From positions 8,556,001 through 8,620,000 of the forward strand of contig CP136490.1 in the NCBI GenBank assembly GCA_032768795.1: DNA of 64,000 nucleotides, written 5' to 3'. The translations under genes were made by a program, and so were the position numbers. Source of the stretch: Tremella fuciformis (Eukaryota; Basidiomycota; Tremellomycetes; Tremellales; Tremellaceae). The notes below the pieces were generated by a model. That model had not been told where the DNA came from. It was given only the letters and a program-made list of their open reading frames with translations, and made no database searches. Position 1 is the first letter of the stretch, and each line of letters opens with the position of its first letter. Positions 40,860-50,437 of the stretch are shown here, piece after piece.

Positions 40860-41388
40860 ACCGTCCGCCTTTGTAATAGAATGCATTGGGGCCTGAGTGC
40901 TTCTCCATAGGAGCTGTTTGAGAGACCCAACTTGAAGCCCCTCTACGCTTCATTATCCTGCCGAGGCCCGGACAATCAGGCGCTTGCCCCTCGGATATGT
41001 CGACTCCTCGGAGAGGAGTTCGCCGGTTCATTGGCGGGGACAGCCTAAAATCCGCCATTGGAGCAGCTGTGGAGACCTCCTGTCAACTCAGATTGGGGCG
41101 AAGCGTATCGCATACTGATGATGATTGCGTGGCTCGCCGTTGGGCACGAGTCGCACGGTGACTGGTGATTGACTGCTATCCGACGCATAAACCTCGGCCG
41201 TGGTCGTGTCATAATGTATAGCCGCGGCAAGCGACCACTACGCCCCCGTTGTAGTTATAAGACTGACTGAGACCATCAGCGCCTATGCACGGCCAGACGC
41301 TGCTGCATCAGCACACAGCTTCGATTACCTGCATCGACCTGACGGCAACAGCTCCCTTCTAGAACGAGGCCGAAGGCGACACCGGAAG
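40860..41388. promoter_or_regulatory. Promoter of the HglS-like gene
   Basis: About 530 bases. TTATAAGAC near 41254 is a possible TATA element about 130 bases upstream of the start. ACTCCTC-GGA-GAGGAGT at 41003-41019 is a perfect short inverted repeat just after the hydrolase gene and could act in its 3' end or be incidental. Confidence 0.4.
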
Positions 41389-42963
41389 ATGACCATCCCC
41401 AGCTTCGTCTCGCCCGACGTCTTGCGGGCGGACTTCGCAGCCGCCCTGTCAGCAATGTACCAATCTGAGGTCCCCCTATACGGTGATCTGCTCGAGCTGG
41501 TAGGACAAGTCAATCATCAATGCGCGCAGTCGAGCGCCGGGAGTACCAGCCTGGATCGGTGGCAGCTCACAGGTCTGTCGCTGGAATGCACATCCATTTC
41601 AGCGCTCACACGGCAGAGCGCGTGCAGGTAGAACGTCACGGGGCGATCCGCCTGGGCACATACGCAGAGCTGCTCGACATCTCTCACCTGTTCCACCACT
41701 ACGGCATGTTCCCCGTCAACTACTACGACCTCACCGGCGCGGGCCTGCCCGTGCACTCGACCGCCTTCCGGCCGCTCGGCGCCGCCTCGCTCGCCCGGAA
41801 CCCCTTCCGCGTGTTCACTTCGCTGATACGGCTGGACCTGGTCGGCGACGCTGGGCTGCGATCTGAGATCTCGAGTATCCTCGGGAAGCGAGACATCATA
41901 CACCCTGATCTGAGAGAGATGCTGGAACGCGCCAATGTTGAGGGCGGCGTGCGATCGGATTGCGCGGAGGATTTCGTGAGGTTGTCGATGGAGACGTTTC
42001 GGTGGCACAGCACGGCGAGCGTGTCTCACGAGCTGTATCTCAGACTCAAGGCCATCCATCCCATACTCGCGGACACGGTGTCTTTTCGTGGACCACACAT
42101 AAACCACCTTACACCACGAGTGCTGGATATTGACGCCGCCTACGGCTTGATGAACCTGAAAGGGTGAGTTCACGAGCGAAGAGCCTAAAGAGGGACGCTG
42201 AGAGGCAGTATTCCGACCAAAAAGAGCATCGAGGGACCACCTAGACGAGACTGCCCGGTCCTTTTGCGCCAAACATCCTTTCTTGCTCTATCCGAGAATA
42301 TCCTTTTCATAAACGGCAACGAACAGCAACACTCCCTGACGGGCGGCTCGCACCGCGCACGCTTCGGCGAGATCGAGTCGCGAGGCGCCGCCCTGACTCC
42401 AAAAGGTGAGCATCAGTCAACGTGGATTCCTGCTCTGGAGGCTGAGTATAGGACACGACCTATACCTGTACATCATCGACAAAGTGACGCAGATATCCAG
42501 CAGGACGACCGAAAACGAGACCCTCCAGACCTATTTGAAGGCAGCTTTCGCCGACTTTCCGGACAACTGGGAGGGTCTTCGCCGACTCGAGCTGGCCTAC
42601 TTTACGTTCGAGTATCGCGGCACAAGAGCGACCCAAAGGCAAGACGCTCCCAGCTTCGATCTCGAGGCTTTGATCGCGGAGGGCAGTGTGACGTACACAC
42701 CGATTGTTTACGAAGACTTCCTGCCCGCATCTGCCGCAGGCATCTTCAGCTCTAATCTTGGCAAGGATGGGTATGCCGTCGAGGCATCGAAGGAAGTCGA
42801 GAACAAGAGTGACCGCTGGGATGACGACCGGGCAAGGGCTGAGTTTACGAAGAGCTTGAGGGGCGGGAGACTATGGTCTTCGTTTGACTTATATGAGCGT
42901 ATTCAGCGAGAAAGCTTGGATGAGGCCGAACGCCACTGGAGAGCGCACATTAGCAGCGCCTGA
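41389..42963 (+). CDS. 2-oxoadipate dioxygenase/decarboxylase (HglS, DUF1338), apparent frameshift near the N-terminus
   Basis: Fe(II)-dependent VOC-fold enzyme that converts 2-oxoadipate to D-2-hydroxyglutarate in D-lysine catabolism. The start at 41389 gives FAAALSAMYQSEVPLYGDLL, matching the family N-terminus. The core is nearly collinear with bacterial YdcJ/HglS: VERHGAIRLGT, PVNYYDLTGAGLPVHSTAFR, SLARNPFRVFTSLIRLDLV, GPHINHLTPRVLDID, IEGPPRRDCPVLLRQTSF, and RARFGEIESRGAALTPKG; the His and Glu ligands are expected in the HGAIR, INHLTPR and GEIE segments. It ends YEDFLPASAAGIFSSNLG... to stop at 42961-42963. Between GQVN (about 41512) and AVERREYQPG the frame changes by one base without a credible intron. 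The alternative 47-nt intron 41483-41529 restores frame but removes the conserved GDLLELV. Either a broken gene or a one-base sequence error. Confidence 0.82.
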
Positions 42964-43162
42964 GACATATAATGTACATGATCTCTGACTTTGCAGACGG
43001 TGATGCACCTTCACCTCTTCCTTTTTGATGTATGTCCGCCCACTGCGTAGTCCAATGAAGCTCAGAGGTTGCAACAAATAGTCTATATGGAAAGATACAA
43101 GGTAAGTTACGAGTAAGAGTATGTGGACTGTGTACAAATCGTCTATCCAAGAGCCCGAAACG

Positions 43163-45432
43163 TTAAAATAGCAACACGTCCTTCATCAACTCTCGCCAAC
43201 TCGGATCAGATTGACCAGTAGCACGAAGCCGGAACAGCTGTCGGTCAGCCTTTGAAGCTTGAGGCGGCAGTCCGCTGGGAGGCGAGACGCACTTCTTCCA
43301 ATATCCTCGAGCCTTCTTCGTTATCATAGGCGTAATATGGATCTGACCGCATGGCGCCGAGAATCCGTCGTGCCTTCTCTCTTCCTACTCCGTCGATCAT
43401 CATTGAGCCCGGGGGTCAGCAGACTTCGCTACGTGTAGAGCATCATACACACCAACGATGATCTTCGGGATCAGAAGGTTCTGGGCGGCCTCTCCGCCTG
43501 GTTGTTCCAAAAGGTCGAGCGCCGCGTTCGCGGCGTCCTGAACGGCCGGATGATCATGCGATTCCCCTAGCAGATCGACGTTGATGATCACCTATGACGG
43601 ATCAGCCAATGCTCACGGCAATAGGATGCTAGACTCACCTTGAGTGTGTTGATCATGATTTGGTTGCCTAGCTGGACACGCTGGAGAGCTTGCTGATCAG
43701 TCGTCGACGAGATATCCCATACCGCTAGCTCGAGCAGGAGCTCTTCCGTCTTCTGTCGGTGGTGCTCGATGAGAGACGAATTCGGTATGGCGCTCAGGAC
43801 GGATCTCTCGAATACCATGGCGTTGACTCTATTGGCCTGGCCTGTGTAAGCAGGTGTAGGTGCCCGACGTGAACACAGTCTGCTTACGAGTTCCAGGATT
43901 CCCCTGTGTAAACCATACGCGAGCTGGACCGTATCAGGGCCTCGTTCGTTATCCGCATCGGCGAATTCGAACCTTTCGGTATCAGTCTCAAGCCGATTGA
44001 AGACAGGAGATGCTGGTGGAAGAGCTCACCACCATGTTTGCAAAGGCTCCGTCAGCAGCGTCGGCGCAGCTCCCGAGGCCAGACCGTGGCAGACATCAAT
44101 GATGACCATGCTCTCGAGAAGGATCCGAACCCTCTCCACTGCTTCAGGCGACTTTTGGCGCGCGCGGTCCAGCATCGCCCACGCCCCGCCGCACTGCTCG
44201 ATGACTTTGAGTCCAACGAGGTACGCGTCCATCCAGTCCGTCCCTCCAGTATTCACGCGAGCGATGATGCAGCAAACAATTCCGGTGAGCAGGACCACGC
44301 CCGTGTGCCCAGAAGACAGACTTTCTGGATCTCCCGCGCAGACAAGAGCGGTCCGACATAGCTCTAAGGAAGCTTTGGACATTTGATTGCCAATCGTCCT
44401 GAAGTGCGCGACCTTTGCCATATCCACACTAGAGGCGGGCAGGAGGTCTACACCCCAGTATCCGACGCAGAAGTCCGGAACATCTCCCCGTGTGCGCTGC
44501 AGATAGAGTGAGGAGCGATGAGCGGCGGCAATGGAGAGCAGTGAGAGGTGGAGCGAGTCGGCGGTGAAGGAGGAACCGCGGGGATTCTCGAGGCAGTAGC
44601 CGAGGTCGAAGAAGGGGATGGGTTTGTGTGTTTGCGGAATGGCGCACAGGTTGACTGGACCTGTATCGCGTGTCAGCGATGACTCCTGCGCGAACATGGC
44701 ATACACACCGAACGAAAGGAAGTGCTTCATCTGCAGACGTCAGCGATCGATGCATGACACCCAGTATAACCCACCAGGTCCCGCTCATCCTGATTGAAAA
44801 AGACGGTCGAGATTGGCTCAAAGGTAGGTGAGAGCTCGACGTTGTCTGAAGAGAGGGGGTCGGACAGGAATTGGAGCATGGTCGCAACATGCTGATAGTC
44901 GAAAACTGGGGAAACATCCACCATTGGGACAAGTGTCGGATCGTATGGCAGAGAGGATGCAGCTGTCAAGGTTTGCGAGGCGATGACGGCAAAGTCGTCT
45001 TTGACCGCATCCGCCTGGGTTGGTGCTGTCGCATCGTCTTTCGAGGGTGTAGAGGCAGGCTGCTCGGGATAGATACACTAACGCCATCAGGAGATGCAGT
45101 ATCGCCGCGGAAACGTACGTACTGTACGTGACATGTTCTGACATCTCCAGCAGCTTGGTCTGCCCTCGTCGCATCTGCGGGGAGGTCAGCCTGACGACAT
45201 GTCGATTCGAGTATTAGGATAGATACACACTTCTGTTTGTTCTTTCGGCAGCCGTAGCAGCCTGGCAGGGGTCAGCCGAGACATACGAGGAAAGCTGGAG
45301 GAGATTCACCTTTGCGGGACCTGGTAAATTTCGGCCGTTTACGAGTACTACCCTCGTCCAGGCCGGTCTCCTCTGCTGCTGATCAGAATGATGTGGTATC
45401 GAATGGTATGACTGACCTGGCGGGCGAGTCAT
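43163..45432 (-). CDS. Zn2Cys6 transcription factor, Fungal_trans_2 type
   Basis: Start at 45432 (MTRPPAAEETGLDEGSTRKR). Three introns fall in the first 100 codons; joined exons read KFTRSRKGCYGCRKNKQKCD then EGRPSCWRCQNMSRT, giving five clear cysteines of the cluster; the sixth was not placed with certainty because the following donor is ambiguous. An acidic/Ser-rich linker (TLTAASSLPYDPTLVPMVD) precedes a helical body: MKHFLSFGVYAMFAQESSLT, DSLHLSLLSIAAAHRSSLYL, TGIVCCIIARVNTGGTDWMD, and AVERVRILLESMVIIDVCHG. The C-terminal exon LFRLRATGQSDPSWRELMKD before the stop at 43165-43163 is the standard end of Fungal_trans_2 regulators. It closes the 28.9-45.4 kb group and may regulate HglS (inference). 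Confidence 0.78.
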
Positions 45433-46198
45433 GGCCTTCCATAGGGCGTCTGAGCGGATGTGAGAGTACAGGGGAACGTTTCCCAACTTCGACTTCTTCT
45501 GATCGGTCAATGACCGAAGGGGGTCACGTGATCTCGAGAACCCGCTCCATACGCTAGCCGCGGCTAGCTTATCAGAGGGTCAACAAACAGTATTTACTTC
45601 GACTTCCATCCGTGTTCTTGCAAGAGAGTTTTAGTTGATGTCTTAGGCGAGGCACGAGGCAGGTTGATCGTCTCCCGTCGTCAGTGCGACTCGCGGAAAT
45701 CCTGCTATTGTGCCCCAAATTGTCGTTCTCAGCGTCCCGGCCGTCAATTGACGCGTGTACGCGATCCCCCTCGAGGGGAAAACCAGCATGGGAATGTCAG
45801 ATATCCGGAACTACCAGGACGTCGCTAAGTAGCCGATGGTACCCCTCCCTGCTTGGTTGATACCACTCTCTGATAACGGCGAGCCTCCTCAATTTCCTCA
45901 AGGTCAAGCGATCAGAAGGCCTGGACACCTCGAGCTGGCAAGTGCCCCAAGGCCTACTTCATGACAGACCAGCTAGCAAAACATGAGGTCGGGACAAAGG
46001 CTCCGACGTGACTGACCGACGAATGGCTCTCAATCGGACTGCATGATTCACCTGCTGCGGTGGTATCTATGACACAAGGACAACGTCCCCCCCCCCCCCC
46101 CCCCCTCCCTCCCCCCGTCCCCTTCCCTGACCCCCCCCCTCCCCCCCTCCCCCCCTTTCCATCCGACGCGTCCCCTTCCATGGACCTATTATTGCCTC
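45433..46198. promoter_or_regulatory. Intergenic region with an E-box and a poly-C tract
   Basis: About 770 bases between two minus-strand genes. TCACGTGA at 45526-45533 is a palindromic E-box about 95 bases upstream of the regulator start; the same octamer occurs at 60495-60502 upstream of the GH1 gene. No coding potential seen. Confidence 0.45.
46087..46160. repeat. Poly-C / C-rich tract (G-rich on the minus strand)
   Basis: A run of 19 C (46087-46105) followed by blocks of 4-9 C separated by single T, G or short breaks, to about 46160. On the minus strand this gives many runs of three or more G and so strong G-quadruplex potential, about 40-110 bases past the stop codon of the sugar porter gene. 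Its exact length is prone to sequencing error. Confidence 0.75.
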
Positions 46199-48086
46199 TC
46201 ACTCGGGCTGAGCCTTGGTGAACTCCTCAGAAGAGACCTGCGCGGATGTCATCGTAGTGGCGAATTGACGCGCAGGGATCCTGCGCTCGAACAACTCGTC
46301 CAGCTCGACGTACGACCGTCCGCGAGTCTCTCTATGCGAGTCAATTAACATAAACTCGCCGAATGCGTGGACACTCACGGAACCAAGAAATACACCCCAA
46401 TGAGGCCGAGGAAAGTCGTACCGGCGAAGAAGAAGGCAATCCCAGAGATGCCCCAATTGGCCCCTGTTGGGGCGATCATAATCGGCGCGCAGTAGCTGTT
46501 GATCAGGTTCAGGCATGCCGCCAAGCATGCCGAAGTGGCGACCGTGCGAGCACGAAGAACCACCGTGGACGTCTCAGCCAGGTAGACATAGCCAACGCTG
46601 AGACGTTCTCAGCAGGGCTTCGTCGCTCACAGTATACTGCACTCACGGTCCAAGGGTCATCGAGTAGATTGCGCACCAAACGCAGCAGAATGTAATAATG
46701 ACGGCGGCAATCTTGTTGTCGATGGCGACTCGGCCTGCGCCGCCTACTATTAGTAGACAAATGATGCAGCCGATACCACCGCCCAAGAGAAGGGGCCGGC
46801 GACCGACTTTGTCGACGGTCAGGAAGCTGCCGGCGACGAACACAACCAGGACGACACTGCTATGTCAGCGGGAATGGAAGAATGAGGGGATAGGCTCACA
46901 ACACCAGAACGGTGCCAATGAACGGATCCTTCAATCCGGCAATCTGGAACACGTATGACGTGTAGGCGAAGACGACGATTGTCCCAGCCCAGTTCTGCCA
47001 GACAAAGGGGCCGAAGGAGATGAGCGTTCGGCGCAGATTCGTCCCCTTGAAGATGGCGAAATACGACAAGGCGTTGGCCTGGGCCGTAAGACGCCGCCCA
47101 TCCTCGATCTCCTCTTGCAGGATCTGAAACTCGAGGTCAACGTCGTAGCCGTCGATACGGCCATTCATGCGGCGCAAGACGGCCTTGGCCTGTTCGTCTT
47201 TCCCCTTCATGGCGAGCCAACGAGGGCTCTCAGGGAGGAACAACCACAAAAGGCAGGCGATACCCGAAAAGACCCACTCCGAGTAGATGATGTGGCGCCA
47301 CTTGTTTTCGGGCATGAAAGCGACAACGTGGACTCCAATTGCAGAGGCCAGTTGACCTATGGCAAACTGGCGGGTCAGCTCGGTCATGGAAACCGCCAGG
47401 GTCAAGTTACCCAGAGTTGGTAGACGGCGATGAGAGCCCCTCGTGCATTTGTAGGGGCCAGCTCGGCGACGTATGTGTTGGCGACCGCTTGATTGAGTCC
47501 CACCGAAAAGCCCTTATTGTCAGCTCGACCACACCTCGAAGTCTAGAGAATCTCACGCTGAGAAACTTGGCAAGGAACCAGACTTGCCACGACTTGCCGA
47601 ACATCTCCACCAGGCAAGCAATACAGAGGAGAACTTGCACCATGAGCAGGGTGTATTTCCGACCAAAAATGTCGGCGGGATAGGATCCGAAAATGAGGAT
47701 GGCAATTTGGCCGGCTGACATGCCGGCACCCCACGCGCTCATGGTGGTGGCCTCGATCTGCTTGACACCTTGGTAGACAATCCCAAACTCGTCGATGAAC
47801 CCGTTCATGGCCACCACACTGCCAGGCTGAAAAGGCGATCAGTGCGAAATAGCTCTGTGCGAGCCTAAGGACTTACCACGGAAAGCTGATACCCGTCTGA
47901 GCAAGCGTTGAAGCCAATGAAGAGACAGAAGAGCGATGCGAGCTTGAACGTCTTGATGGTCTGCCACTGTCCCATCTCTTGATACGGGGAGATGTGACGA
48001 TGGGTGCCGACCAGATCTGCGGGCGCCGCCATGTCGGCAAGCTCGACTTCGTACTTGTCTTCCGAGTCCATATTGGGTTGCGCCAT
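46199..48086 (-). CDS. MFS sugar porter
   Basis: Proton-coupled hexose/oligosaccharide transporter. Start at 48086 (MAQPNMDSEDKYEVELADMA). TM1 region reads FIGFNACSDGYQLSVV; motif A is SYPADIFGRKYTLL; TM5 region gives NTYVAELAPTNARGALIAVY then QLW; PESPRWLAMKGKDEQAKAVL is the classic sugar-porter loop; TM7 is FGPFVWQNWAGTIVVFAY; VDKVGRRPLLLGGG follows TM8; ETRGRSYVELDELFERRIPA is the C-terminal signature. Introns of 40-60 nt split it into about eight exons. FVWQNWAG replaces the usual QQxxG in TM7, so the substrate may differ from glucose. Its 5' region is shared with the alpha/beta hydrolase at 48.7 kb. Confidence 0.88.
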
Positions 48087-48693
48087 GATGACGAGAGCGG
48101 AGAGTGCGTACTTCCTGTGCGAACTCGAAGAAGAGCTTCACATTATGTATCTGGGGAGCAAGGCATGAGGCAGAGTGTTGAAGATCCGCATAGCCGCTGG
48201 TTGATCTTTTGGCATGGCTTTGGCCCCTTTTTGGGGGACCCCGTCTCTGAAGACGTACATAAATCCGCAGAACCGCGGGGAAGTTTGGGGCTCACAACGC
48301 CAAGGAGGCGGAGAAGGGCGAAGAAGAGCGGACTCGGCGATTAAGCTTAACGCTACTCGAGCGCTCGGCACGTTTCTCGGCATGTCGCTTCTGCGTTCGG
48401 CATGTCGTTCTGTAGAACTCTTCATCCAGGTCTGATGCCGTCCTGAGCACCATGGCGTCGATTACCGCATTTCCGCTTTGGCCAACGATGAAGCTCACAA
48501 GATGGGGCAGCATGTCGTTGCAATCCGGCCGGATGACGAACGACAGGTTGACGCTTTGCCGAATATCCGCTCTGTCACGCTTCATCGCACTGATATTTGG
48601 GCGAATCACTTGGAATCTATCTCTCCTCAACTTGGAACTCTTCCCCATTCATCGCCCCGTAAACCGTCTCCCATCACTCTCGCAATCACCCCG
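48087..48693. promoter_or_regulatory. Divergent promoter, sugar porter and HSL-type hydrolase
   Basis: About 600 bases. TCGGCATGTCG occurs at 48377-48387 and 48397-48407, exactly 20 bases apart, preceded by TCGGCACGT at 48365, a phased array suited to a dimeric regulator. A CCCC..TTTTTGGGG-like short inverted sequence lies near 48224. The plus frame upstream of the hydrolase start is open back to 48478, but its composition looks like leader. Confidence 0.5.
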
Positions 48694-49894
48694 ATGAGCG
48701 TCTGGAAGTTCAGAGGAACTCCCTTTCCGCCTTGTCCCGAGGGTTGGCAAGACCACACGTACAAGCAGTGCCATGGGATCGATATCCCGTTACGAATCTG
48801 GCCAGCGGCTCAAAATGCAGTTGAAAGCTCACCCGCACCTTGGGTCATATGGATTCACGGAGGTGTGTCTCCGATCTCATGCAGTTGAGCAATATGCAGG
48901 CTGATGCTTCACTCAAGGTGGCTGGATAGCCGGCAAATACTCTGCTCCCAACGCCTGGGTCGTGCCCGCCTTCACAAGTCGCGGTTATCATGTCGTGTCG
49001 ATCGCCTATCGCTTTTGCCCTCAAGTGACCCTTGCCGAGATGGACCAAGACTGCCTCGACGCCTATACCTGGTGCCACGAACACCTCGAACGTATCCTGG
49101 GCAATGGGACGGTCGATCTGAGCCGTTGTGTCATTGCAGGTGACTCGGCGGGCGGGTATCTCGCCACCCGGCTGGCACTCAACACCCCCGTCCCCGCCAA
49201 AGCGGTCGTAGCAGTCTATGCGCTGGTCGATTGGGTCAGCGCATACGCCCGCGACAAGGCCAAGCAGGCTTCGGCCGAGACTTCGCAAGCGCCAAAGTAC
49301 TATCGATCTCGTACGGAGCAGGAGCTTCAGACATCACTCTACGACCACGACCCTAGCCACGCTGAAGTGTTCACGCCATGGGATGGTGATTTGCCTGACA
49401 AGATTGGCGGTGTAGGACCCATGCAGACGTTTCTTGGCATGCCGGGATACGTGCCGGACGAAAAGGTGTTCCTGCGCCTTGACACCAACGCATATCTCTC
49501 GGCGTCAAAGGTATCCAGGCTGGGCTGGGTTTTCCGCTATGATCCAAAGACGACGAGCGAAGAGGACTTTATCGCTGTGCTGCGCGACAACTCACCGCAC
49601 TACCTCGTAGACGAGCGGAAAGAATACCCGCCGACCTTCTTCCTGCATGGAGATCGAGACGAGGCCGTCCTCAAATCCCAAGCTCTAGATTTCGCAGCAA
49701 AGCTGCAGAAGCTGGGTGTCCCCACTGGTTCTGCATTCGACACTGAGGGCGGACATGCGTTCGAAATCTTCATTTCGGTCAGACTCCCGCTTCAAGCGAA
49801 GACATCTAAGCTGATGCTCCAGGGACCGGACGACGATGGCTGGGAGGAGTTTGTCGTGCCTACCATGGACTTTGTAGACAAGCACTGCAAGTGA
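48694..49894 (+). CDS. Alpha/beta hydrolase of the hormone-sensitive-lipase type
   Basis: Esterase/lipase of the alpha/beta hydrolase-3 group. Two exons: 48694-48862 and 48918-49894, 381 residues. The junction lies inside the oxyanion-hole motif and restores HGGGW (WVIWIHGGGWIAGKYSAP). The nucleophile elbow is IAGDSAGGYLATRLAL (GDSAG), the acid is expected in LHGDRDEAV and the base in TEGGHAFE, so the triad Ser-Asp-His is complete. An insertion of about 90 residues between the elbow and the acid (DWVSAYARDKAKQAS to RDNSPHYLVDE) may form a cap. No signal peptide, so cytosolic. Paired divergently with a sugar porter; it could deacylate an imported acylated sugar (inference). Confidence 0.88.
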
Positions 49895-50437
49895 GAGGGG
49901 TCCGAGCATAGGGGCAGAAGGGCACAGAGAACCACAACCATTGAAAGACTCAGACTATGTGATGAATCACAATCAAAGCGATGTTCTCTGGGAAATTCTT
50001 GCGCTCGTCCAGCGCAGTTGCTGCTTCGCCCTCTGCTTTCCCCAGCGTACTTCGAGTATCTTGGCGGAAGGGCGATGCCAATTGCGGGGAGCCATGCTGT
50101 GACGCTACTGCACACCGCCGCGATGCGCCGGAGGGAAGGCAGGGCCCTATGAAGCGCAATGCTTAGGTAGATGCAGCCAAGTGATCGACGTCACATGGTG
50201 AGTCACCGGGTTCCGGAGATTCGGCCCGAGAGTCTACGCTAACTTTTCCCACTTGGTAAGCCAGCACACTTATCACACGTCAACCACGCAGCACGTCACC
50301 ATCTATGCGCTCATACTCGATTGCATTATTCAGCGGTGCATAGTCGACTCGCTCTCTTATAAGCTCTGCTCACTTCATGACTCATCCCTAGGACGGCCCC
50401 TTTGTGTAGAGACGCGCCGAGCAGCACTTGACAGGTC
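49895..50437. other. Intergenic, mostly featureless
   Basis: About 540 bases between two plus-strand genes. GCTCTTATAAGC at 50352-50363 on the plus strand is a possible TATA element about 80 bases upstream of the DHA2 start. No other motif or small gene was recognised. Confidence 0.4.

Noticed and set aside
41483..41529. 47-nt intron explaining the HglS frame change.
   Set aside because: It would delete GDLLELV, conserved from bacteria to fungi, and has no CTGAC/CTGAT box; kept only as an alternative.
46087..46160. Telomeric or subtelomeric repeat.
   Set aside because: Only C-runs with irregular breaks, no repeated TTAGGG-like unit, and ordinary genes lie on both sides.
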